Shown here: in pieces, positions 58,159 to 64,000 of the stretch
Layout of the letters: every line of letters begins with the position of its first letter
Position numbering within the stretch: the first letter of the stretch is position 1
NCBI RefSeq assembly: GCF_004770905.1
Contig: NZ_RQHT01000001.1
Coordinates: forward strand, 1-64,000
From: Leptospira bandrabouensis
Lineage (GTDB): Bacteria > Spirochaetota > Leptospiria > Leptospirales > Leptospiraceae
DNA length: 64,000 bases
Direction: 5' to 3'
Program-made: the position numbers and the translations under genes
Notes under the pieces: generated by a model
The model's input: the letters and a program-made list of their open reading frames with translations, nothing else
Databases searched by the model: none
Told to the model about the DNA's origin: nothing

Positions 58159-59490
58159 TTATGATGTGAGGATGGTTTTATCTTCTTCCTTACTTTTTAG
58201 TAAACCTAAGATAGATTTCTTTTTTAAAGAATAAATGGCATATAAAACGAAAGCACCAAAAAAAGAACAAATTACAAAGAATCCATAAAAGTTTTTCATA
58301 CTTCCCCATTGGTTTTGGTACCCTGACAAAATCCCCGCCGCGTAATGACCAAAGGCATTCGATAAAAACCAAATCCCCATAAGGAGAGAGGCATATTGTG
58401 TTGGAGCCATTTGACTGACAAAGGACAATCCTACCGGAGAAAGACAAAGTTCGCTTAAAGTATTCCAAAAATAGACAAAAACCAAAAATAGAATAGAAAC
58501 AGAAACCCCAGTTTCTGCGTATCCTGCAGCCACTACCATCACAAGAAATCCAATACCCAGTAGTACCAAACTCAAAACAAACTTAAGAACAGGATTGGGG
58601 TTTTGATTCTTTTTAGAGAGAGTCGTCCAAATCAAAGAAACAATGGGACCTAAAAGCAGAATAAACAAAGGATTAATTGACTGTAATACGGAAGCTGGAA
58701 TTTCAAATCCAAACAAATATCGATCGGTGTTTCTCAAAGCAAATAAGTTAAGAGAAGTCCCCATTTGTTCAAACGCCATCCAAAAGAAAATACTAAAAAA
58801 AGAAAGTAAAACAATGAGTAAGATTTTTGATTTTGTTTTCGGATCTACCGAACTTGGATGGACAGAGTTTACCTTATGATTTTGTTTTAGCCAAATCGAT
58901 TCTGGCAATCGTCTACTTCCAAAATAAAATACGATCATTCCCATCGCCATTCCAACACCAGCCGATAAAAAACCTAAATGCCAATCTACCCTTTCCCCTA
59001 AACTACCGCAAATGATAGGACCAAGTAGGCCTCCCAAATTGATCCCCATATAAAAAATAGTGAATCCACTATCTCTTAAATTTGGTTTTTCATCGTACAA
59101 TCTTCCAAAGATCGTAGACATATTGGGTTTAAAAAATCCATTTCCTAATGCGAGTAAAACAAGTCCTAAATAAAAAAAATAAATACCAGAAAAGGCCAGA
59201 GAGATATGCCCACATAACATTAAAAAACTACCTAAATAAATGGAAAATCGATAACTAAAGAACCTGTCGGTTAAGTATCCTCCAAAAACGGGCGTTAGGT
59301 AAACAAAACTAGTATAAAACGCATAAACGGCTCCCGCATCTGCATCCGAAAATCCAAGTGAATTTACCAGATACAAAACAAGGAGAGCCCGCATCCCATA
59401 GTAACTCAAACGTTCCCACATTTCTGTGAGAAATAGTGGTGTGATCCCTTTTGGGTGAGTATTTAAGTGGATTTCGTTCTGCTTTTCCAA
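58159..59490 (-). CDS. POT/PTR2 family peptide transporter
   Basis: A 443-residue proton-coupled oligopeptide importer of the major facilitator fold. TTG 59490 with GAGGAAA upstream is the chosen start. Signatures are TEMWERLSYYGMRALLVLYLV, FGGYLTDRF, LGNGFFKPNMSTIFGRLY (PTR2 signature), SGFTIFYMGINLGGLLGP and a late WNTLSELCLSPVGLSFVS. About 12-14 helices. It overlaps the end of the upstream adenosyltransferase gene by 28 bases, so translation is probably coupled. Confidence 0.93.
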   Translation of the reverse strand: MEKQNEIHLNTHPKGITPLFLTEMWERLSYYGMRALLVLYLVNSLGFSDADAGAVYAFYTSFVYLTPVFGGYLTDRFFSYRFSIYLGSFLMLCGHISLAFSGIYFFYLGLVLLALGNGFFKPNMSTIFGRLYDEKPNLRDSGFTIFYMGINLGGLLGPIICGSLGERVDWHLGFLSAGVGMAMGMIVFYFGSRRLPESIWLKQNHKVNSVHPSSVDPKTKSKILLIVLLSFFSIFFWMAFEQMGTSLNLFALRNTDRYLFGFEIPASVLQSINPLFILLLGPIVSLIWTTLSKKNQNPNPVLKFVLSLVLLGIGFLVMVVAAGYAETGVSVSILFLVFVYFWNTLSELCLSPVGLSFVSQMAPTQYASLLMGIWFLSNAFGHYAAGILSGYQNQWGSMKNFYGFFVICSFFGAFVLYAIYSLKKKSILGLLKSKEEDKTILTS

Positions 59491-60035
59491 ATGGTTTCCT
59501 CATTTCCAGTAGAAAAATTCGCAAACCGAGCCGCAACAAAAAGATAATCAGAAAGACGATTGAGATAAATTCTTAAATCAGTATGGATTTCTCCACCAGA
59601 TTCAATGTAAACAAGTAAGTCTCGTTCCAATCTACGACAAATGGTACGAGCAATATGCAAACTGCTAGCAAGAGAACTTCCCCCCGGTAAAATAAAAAAC
59701 TTAATTTCGGGAAGCACTTCCATTAGCCGATCAATTTCCTTTTCTAAACTTTCCACATCCGATCGCAAAACAACAGTTCCTTCCTTAGATTCTTTTGGTA
59801 CGTAACCGGCAAGTTCCGATCCAATCTCAAAAAGAAAACTTTGAATGCCTTTTAAGTAATTTAAAAATGTTGGTTCGAGTTTTAAGTCCTTCGCAAAAGA
59901 AAGAGCAAGGCCAATGGTGCTATTCAATTCGTCACAACTTCCGTAGAGATCCACTCTCCTATCTGTTTTGGAAACTTTGATGCCGGAGGCCAGGTAGGTT
60001 TGCCCACCATCTCCGAATTTGGTGTAGATTTTCAA
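59463..60035 (-). CDS. Cob(I)alamin adenosyltransferase (PduO type)
   Basis: A 190-residue enzyme making adenosylcobalamin from ATP and cob(I)alamin. TTG 60035 with GGAG seven bases upstream is the start. Family motifs are the N-terminal YTKFGDGGQTYLASGIKVSKTD (ATP loop), VDLYGSCDELNSTIGLAL, LPGGSSLASSLHIARTICRRLERDL and LNRLSDYLFVAARF. Length is typical. Confidence 0.96.
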   Translation of the reverse strand: MKIYTKFGDGGQTYLASGIKVSKTDRRVDLYGSCDELNSTIGLALSFAKDLKLEPTFLNYLKGIQSFLFEIGSELAGYVPKESKEGTVVLRSDVESLEKEIDRLMEVLPEIKFFILPGGSSLASSLHIARTICRRLERDLLVYIESGGEIHTDLRIYLNRLSDYLFVAARFANFSTGNEETIWKSRTKST

Positions 60036-60064
60036 TTTCCCACTCCTTTAGAGCTTAAATTTTC

Positions 60065-60092
60065 TTTACAGACCTCAGTTTTCTGGTATAGA
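60065..60092 (+). promoter_or_regulatory. Candidate flaB promoter
   Basis: TTTACA (60065-60070), a 16-base spacer, then TATAGA (60087-60092); TAGAAT (60089) with 18-base spacing is an alternative. About 150 bases separate it from flaB. No sigma28-type box is evident in this 204-base gap. Confidence 0.35.
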
Positions 60093-60239
60093 ATCATCTG
60101 GAAAGGCAAAATTCATGGAAGAACCAAGGGCAGGCAACCCCTTCTCTTCTCGATGGAAACGGACTCCTGGGCAGTGATTTTTACTTTTCTCCGCATGTAG
60201 GGAAACAGGCGGGTCATGGACACACAGGAGGGTGTGACA

Positions 60240-61088
60240 ATGATTATCAATCACAACATCAGCGCGCTTGTGGCAAAACGAGCGCTCACAAACACGGGCC
60301 GTGACATGGACAAGTCCATGGAACACCTAGCGACCGGTATGCGAGTCAATAGACCTGGGGACGATTCCTTGGGATTCGCAGTGTCCGAAAAATTAAGATC
60401 ACAAATTCGTGGCCTTGGCCAAGCAGAACGAAATACCCAGGATGGTATGTCGTTCCTTCAAGTCACCGAAGGATCTTTAGACCAAGTAAACTCTATCTTA
60501 CAGAGGTTACGTGAACTTTCCGTTCAATCTTCCAACGGAATATATTCTAACGAAGACAGAAAACTCGTCCAGTTAGAAGTATCCCAACTTGTTGAAGAAG
60601 TGGAGAGGATCGGAACTTCTGCAGAGTTTAACAAAATCAAACCGTTGGATGGAAGGTTTTCTCGATCTTCCAAAAATCCAATGACTTTGCAAGTGGGTGC
60701 AAACGGAACAGAGAAAATAGAACTCTACATCAATACGATGACGAGTTCTTCTTTGAAACTAAAAACAGCTGGAAGTAAGTTGACACTATCAACTCCAAAC
60801 AAAGCTTCCGACTCACTGCAAGTCCTGGATGATGCCATCACCAAAGTCAACCGTTTGCGGTCTGACCTCGGTGCCTATTACAATCGATTGGATTTAACAT
60901 TGAAATCACTGAGTAACAACTACGTGAACATTGTTTCTGCCGAATCGCAAGTAAGAGATGCTGATATGGCTACGGAAATGGTAGAATATTCCAAAAACCA
61001 AATCCTAGCCAAATCGGGAGTGGCGATGCTTGCCCAAGCAAATCTAAGACCGGAATCCGTAGTAAAACTCCTCACGGACAGATACTAA
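60240..61088 (+). CDS. flaB: Flagellin FlaB (periplasmic flagellar core protein)
   Basis: About 282 residues from ATG 60240, chosen because GGAGG lies 8 bases upstream. It is the core filament protein of spirochaete periplasmic flagella. The N-terminal D0/D1 is MIINHNISALVAKRAL...MEHLATGMRVNRPGDDSLGFAVSEKL. A short central region follows (no D2/D3). The C-terminal D1/D0 has SAESQVRDADMATEMVEYSKNQILAKSGVAMLAQANLRPESVVKLL. No signal peptide is visible, so it is exported by the flagellar pathway. A strong terminator follows. Confidence 0.97.
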   Translation: MIINHNISALVAKRALTNTGRDMDKSMEHLATGMRVNRPGDDSLGFAVSEKLRSQIRGLGQAERNTQDGMSFLQVTEGSLDQVNSILQRLRELSVQSSNGIYSNEDRKLVQLEVSQLVEEVERIGTSAEFNKIKPLDGRFSRSSKNPMTLQVGANGTEKIELYINTMTSSSLKLKTAGSKLTLSTPNKASDSLQVLDDAITKVNRLRSDLGAYYNRLDLTLKSLSNNYVNIVSAESQVRDADMATEMVEYSKNQILAKSGVAMLAQANLRPESVVKLLTDRY

Positions 61089-61108
61089 TTCCGATAAAAA
61101 AAGAAACA

Positions 61109-61138
61109 GAAATCCTCCTTGCAAACAGGGAGGATTTC
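61109..61138 (+). terminator. Terminator of flaB
   Basis: GAAATCCTCC and GGAGGATTTC form a perfect 10-base stem with a 10-base loop, followed by TT. It lies 20 bases after the flaB stop. Confidence 0.65.
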
Positions 61139-61189
61139 TTCAGAATTTGTCCTTATACTTAGTAGAGAGTGTAAGCGAGGACAATCACT

Positions 61190-61921
61190 TTGAAACAAAT
61201 CATCTCCGGAATTCTTTCCCTATCATTACTTTCCACAATCTCTTGTGGACTTTCCGACAACACAAAAAGACTAATCTTAAGTACGTCCATTGGATGTGGT
61301 GTAGGTCTTGCTCTTGGTGCTGTTTATGATGAGGCACAACGTAAAAAAGATACAAAAGACAAAAAGAACGATATCCAAAGACAAATTAAATCCTCTCTAG
61401 CAATGGAAAAGAAAAAACCACAAAACAAAGGTAAGATTGTGGGTCTTGGTGCCGGTTGTTTGGCAGGACTTGGAACAGGTTTTTATCTCAATACCATGTA
61501 TGACAACATGGCTGAAGAAATGAAAAAACAAGGAATCACTCTTACAAAAACGGAAAAAGGTGGAGAAACTGTGGCTCTCACTGCTTCTATGGACGGGGGA
61601 ATTGCCTTTGAAGATGGAAAGGCAGACCTGAAAGGAAAAGGAAAGGAAAATATTGATAAATTAGCAGAAGCGCTAGCAGCTTACCCTGAAACTAAAATCA
61701 ATATCTCTGGACATGCCAACCGCACAGGAGCAGAAGATTTAAACCAAAAATTATCACAAGACCGTGCGATCACTGCCAAAAATGCAATCACTGAAAATGG
61801 TGTCGAAAGCAAACGAATTGGATCGGTGCAAGGTCTTGGTTCTACAACACCGCTAAAAGGTGTGGATCCAAAAGACGGATCGAACCGCCGTGTGGAAGTA
61901 GAAATCGTTCCTGCAAGCTAA
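61190..61921 (+). CDS. OmpA-family lipoprotein with glycine-zipper segment
   Basis: A 243-residue exported protein from TTG 61190 (GAGGA 8 bases upstream). Signal peptide ends STISC, Cys19. Two Gly-rich hydrophobic stretches (SIGCGVGLALGAVYDEA near residue 35 and GKIVGLGAGCLAGLGTGFYL near 80) are glycine-zipper-like. An OmpA peptidoglycan-binding domain covers about 130-243 with NISGHANRTGAEDLNQKLS and GSNRRVEVEIV. It is an outer-membrane lipoprotein that probably anchors peptidoglycan. Confidence 0.88.
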   Translation: MKQIISGILSLSLLSTISCGLSDNTKRLILSTSIGCGVGLALGAVYDEAQRKKDTKDKKNDIQRQIKSSLAMEKKKPQNKGKIVGLGAGCLAGLGTGFYLNTMYDNMAEEMKKQGITLTKTEKGGETVALTASMDGGIAFEDGKADLKGKGKENIDKLAEALAAYPETKINISGHANRTGAEDLNQKLSQDRAITAKNAITENGVESKRIGSVQGLGSTTPLKGVDPKDGSNRRVEVEIVPAS

Positions 61922-61935
61922 GCAAAGTAAGACAT

Positions 61936-61963
61936 AAAAAAGGGACAATCTGTCCCCTTTTTC
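61936..61963 (+). terminator. First terminator after the OmpA lipoprotein
   Basis: GGGACA and TGTCCC with a 3-base loop, flanked by AAAAAA and CTTTTTC. It lies 15-42 bases after the stop. Confidence 0.7.
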
Positions 61964-61972
61964 TAACGATAG

Positions 61973-61999
61973 AAAAGCCTACAATGTTTGTAGGCTTTT
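61973..61999. terminator. Second, bidirectional terminator
   Basis: AAAAGCCTACA and TGTAGGCTTTT pair perfectly over 11 bases with a 5-base loop and a T-run on the right. It can also end the minus-strand ybaB transcript. Confidence 0.75.
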
Positions 62000-62025
62000 T
62001 TGTTTTCAATTAGTTCAAAACCTAT

Positions 62026-62346
62026 TTACATACCGAATCCAGGAAAACCACCCATAGCCTGCATTTGTTTGGCGGCTCCCGCTTGGGCATCCTGTAAAGC
62101 CTTTGTGTAAGCTTCCTGAATGGATTTTTCTAGCAGGTTTTTGTCTTTTTTCTCAATCAATTCATCTTCTATTTGGATGGATTTCATCTGGAATTTTCCA
62201 TCCAAAGTGACAGAAAGGAGTTTGTTTTTTGAAATTCCCACGAAATTGAGGCCCGCAAGTTCCTTTTCCATCGTTTTCACCTGCGACCGCATCTTTTTCA
62301 TCTGTTTGAGCATATCAAACTTGTTTCCACCCGCTCCACCGAACAT
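62026..62346 (-). CDS. ybaB: YbaB/EbfC nucleoid-associated protein
   Basis: About 106 residues from ATG 62346 (AAGAGG five bases upstream; GTG 62352 is an alternative). A small DNA-binding dimer that organises the nucleoid. Family stretches are FDMLKQMKKMRSQVKTMEKELAGL and LLSVTLDGKFQMKSIQI. The C-terminus is Met/Gly/Ala-rich (QAMGGFPGFGM). In many bacteria it sits between dnaX and recR; neither is in this window. Confidence 0.93.
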   Translation of the reverse strand: MFGGAGGNKFDMLKQMKKMRSQVKTMEKELAGLNFVGISKNKLLSVTLDGKFQMKSIQIEDELIEKKDKNLLEKSIQEAYTKALQDAQAGAAKQMQAMGGFPGFGM

Positions 62347-62425
62347 AATCACCTCTTTTCCATTCAGGATTTTTTTTCTTTAAAAGAAGGCAAATATAAA
62401 ACTTACCAATGTCGATACTGTAAAT

Positions 62426-63784
62426 ATGATCCATCCAAATTCTCCATACAAACGAATCTGGGATCTTTTTGTTTTTATTTGTATTACCTATTTTGCCGTC
62501 GAAGTCCCCATCCGCCTCGTCTTTCATTATAAACTTTCAGCAGGTGTGAACTACTTAGAAAGGGGGATCCAAATTGTATTTGGAATTGATGTCCTGCTCA
62601 ATTTTAACACCGCCATCTTAAAAGACAGACTTCTCATTCAAAACCGAAAGATAGTTTCTAAAACCTATTTACGTTCCTGGTTCTTGATTGATTTTTTATC
62701 AGCCTTTCCTTTTGACCTATTTGGTGGATTTTTTTTCAGGTACTTTGGTGTTACCGATAGTTTAAAAATTCTGCGGTTACTTCGTTCTGTTCGAGTGTTT
62801 GAACTTTTTAAATCTCTCCGAATGCTAGCTCTCGGGTCCGATTCTGATGAGCGTTTTAAATTGATAGAAGTCATCAATCCAATGACCTTTCGATTGATAT
62901 TTTTTGTGTATTGGACAAGTCTTTTTGCTCATTGGGTTGCTTGTGGTTGGATCTACTTAGGACCTGATTTTTTACCTGATAAAGATATGGTCACAAGATA
63001 TGTTCGTGCACTGTATTGGTCAGTTACTACGCTGACAACCATTGGATACGGAGACATTACACCTGTTACTAATATACAAACCGTTTATACTATGGGTGTC
63101 ATGATCTTAGGAGTGGGTATTTACGGATACGTTATTGGTAACATTGCTACTTTGTTATCTAATTTAGATATTTCGAGAGTTACTTTCCAAGAAAAATTAA
63201 ATACAATTAATACATTTATAAAATATAAAAAGTTACCTCCACACCTTGCCAATCGAATCCGTTCCTATTATGTAAATCTTTGGGAAAACAAACACGGGAT
63301 TGACGAATCCGAAATTTGGGACCAACTTCCATCGGGTATTAAAATTGATGTATCCTTATTCTTACATAACCATTTAATTTCAGTTGTTCCCTTTTTTAAA
63401 AATGCACCAGAAGAATTAAAAAGAGAAGTGGTTTTGGAATTAAGACCTGCATTTTATATGAAAGGCGATATTATCTTTAGAGAAGGTGATGTTCCTCATA
63501 ATATGTATTTTCTTTCGAAAGGTCATGTGGAAGTGATTAAGGAAAAAACAGGAGAAATCCTTGCGACACTCAATTCAGGATCATTTTTTGGAGAAATGAG
63601 TTTAATCGATGATTCTTTAAGAACGGCAACCATCAAAGCAGGTTCCTATTGCGATGTGTATACTTTAGGAAAAGACAGGTTTGCGGAGATTTTAAAACAC
63701 CATCCTGGGTTTGCCAAACACATCCAAACAATCGCAGAAGAACGTAAAAAAAACCAAAGCTCAAAAACACATTATCCAGAATGA
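62426..63784 (+). CDS. Cyclic-nucleotide-gated potassium-type channel
   Basis: A 452-residue channel. The S1-S4 helices span about 10-150, with an Arg-bearing S4 (LRLLRSVRVFELFKSLRM). The pore loop carries the K+ filter TTIGYGD near residue 203. A C-linker follows, then a cNMP-binding domain about 325-440 (GDIIFREGDVPHNMYFLSKGHVEVI, SGSFFGEMSLIDDSLRTATIKA). The R/FGE motif fits cyclic nucleotide binding. It could respond to cAMP made by the cyclase at 12261. ATG 62426 has no strong ribosome binding site. Confidence 0.93.
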   Translation: MIHPNSPYKRIWDLFVFICITYFAVEVPIRLVFHYKLSAGVNYLERGIQIVFGIDVLLNFNTAILKDRLLIQNRKIVSKTYLRSWFLIDFLSAFPFDLFGGFFFRYFGVTDSLKILRLLRSVRVFELFKSLRMLALGSDSDERFKLIEVINPMTFRLIFFVYWTSLFAHWVACGWIYLGPDFLPDKDMVTRYVRALYWSVTTLTTIGYGDITPVTNIQTVYTMGVMILGVGIYGYVIGNIATLLSNLDISRVTFQEKLNTINTFIKYKKLPPHLANRIRSYYVNLWENKHGIDESEIWDQLPSGIKIDVSLFLHNHLISVVPFFKNAPEELKREVVLELRPAFYMKGDIIFREGDVPHNMYFLSKGHVEVIKEKTGEILATLNSGSFFGEMSLIDDSLRTATIKAGSYCDVYTLGKDRFAEILKHHPGFAKHIQTIAEERKKNQSSKTHYPE

Positions 63785-63842
63785 TCGAACACAATGGTAT
63801 TTATTGTCTAAATATCAGTTAGCCATCCATTATTAATACCAA

Positions 63843-64000
63843 TTAAGGTTTCATAGTTAGAATCGAATTCTCGGGGTCCACCAAAGCAATCGATTCATCT
63901 GCTAACAAATCAAAGGCGTGCCAAGCATTGCTGTCTTTCTTTAAACTTTCTTGTTTTTCCGTTTTCGTTTTGATGGTTTCTGATTTTGGAATTTCAGCCA
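63843..64000 (-). CDS. 3' end of an unidentified gene (cut by window)
   Basis: On the minus strand an open frame enters from the right edge and stops at TAA 63845-63843. The visible tail is AEIPKSETIKTKTEKQESL, then Asn-Ala-Trp-His and FDLLADESIALVDPENS, ending TMKP. It is Lys/Glu-rich and not recognisable. The 58 bases between it and the channel gene hold nothing clear. Confidence 0.45.
   Translation of the reverse strand, partial: AEIPKSETIKTKTEKQESLKKDSNAWHAFDLLADESIALVDPENSILTMKP

Noticed and set aside
58149..58169. Near-perfect hairpin TCACTTCAT / ATGATGTGA between ptsP and the POT gene
   Set aside because: One mismatch, three-base loop and no T-run on either side; overlaps the POT stop, so a terminator call is weak.
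1..64000. CRISPR array, prophage, transposon or tRNA genes
   Set aside because: None found on reading both strands; no spaced direct repeats, integrase or transposase sequence and no cloverleaf.

Overview
The window reads as chromosomal DNA of a spirochaete, almost certainly a Leptospira. The DNA is moderately AT-rich and densely packed. It carries a periplasmic-type FlaB flagellin, many exported lipoproteins with relaxed signal-peptide boxes, and two paralogous membrane SpoIIE-type phosphatases. It also has a class III cyclase beside a FecR-domain protein and a diderm envelope gene set (lpxC, mlaEFD, OmpA-like proteins). The species cannot be fixed from sequence alone. I see no phage, insertion sequence, CRISPR array, rRNA or tRNA, so this is core-type chromosome. 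No gap between genes exceeds about 205 bases.

Layout. 1-1746 is the 3' part of a SpoIIE-type phosphatase. 1721-15017 is a long minus-strand run: adenylate cyclase, FecR/Fn3 protein, DUF5683-like protein, hisD, panC, mfd, a SurA-N-like lipoprotein and uppP. 15068-27404 mixes xthA, a LEA14-like lipoprotein, mgtE, an overlapping lipoprotein/OmpA/cation-efflux trio, an acyl-CoA-dehydrogenase-like gene, uvrA and sppA. 27413-35973 holds a Sua5/TsaC enzyme, a membrane-anchored GH18 protein, a queuosine-precursor transporter, a GDPD phosphodiesterase, a VOC protein, a large membrane protein, leuA and hisC. 36055-36907 is a two-gene small-heat-shock operon behind two tandem CIRCE-like operators. 38151-45756 is a minus-strand run dedA, SpoIIE phosphatase, FemAB-like transferase, clpS, clpA. 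45847-50357 holds a lipoprotein, an AI-2E family permease, xseA, xseB and a Na+/solute symporter. 50326-51375 is ddl. 51423-58085 is an exported repeat protein, mlaE, mlaF, mlaD, lpxC and a PTS enzyme I. The right end has a POT transporter, a PduO-type adenosyltransferase, flaB, an OmpA lipoprotein, YbaB/EbfC, a cyclic-nucleotide-gated channel, and the 3' end of an unidentified gene.

How the genes work together. Envelope building and lipid traffic are strongly represented (uppP, ddl, lpxC, mlaEFD, OmpA-like proteins), as are DNA repair (mfd, uvrA, xthA, xseAB) and proteostasis (clpAS, sppA, two Hsp20). Signalling is represented by the cyclase, two SpoIIE phosphatases and a cNMP-binding channel that could be an effector of the cyclase product.

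The most interesting places are five. A FemAB-type aminoacyltransferase-fold gene sits flush against clpS-clpA, which suggests an N-degron role. A beta-rich exported protein is translationally coupled to mlaEFD. The hsp20 promoter has two tandem CIRCE-like operators. A hairpin can hide the lpxC ribosome binding site. The cyclase, FecR and Fn3 genes form a module. All functional links are inferences from context and family knowledge.
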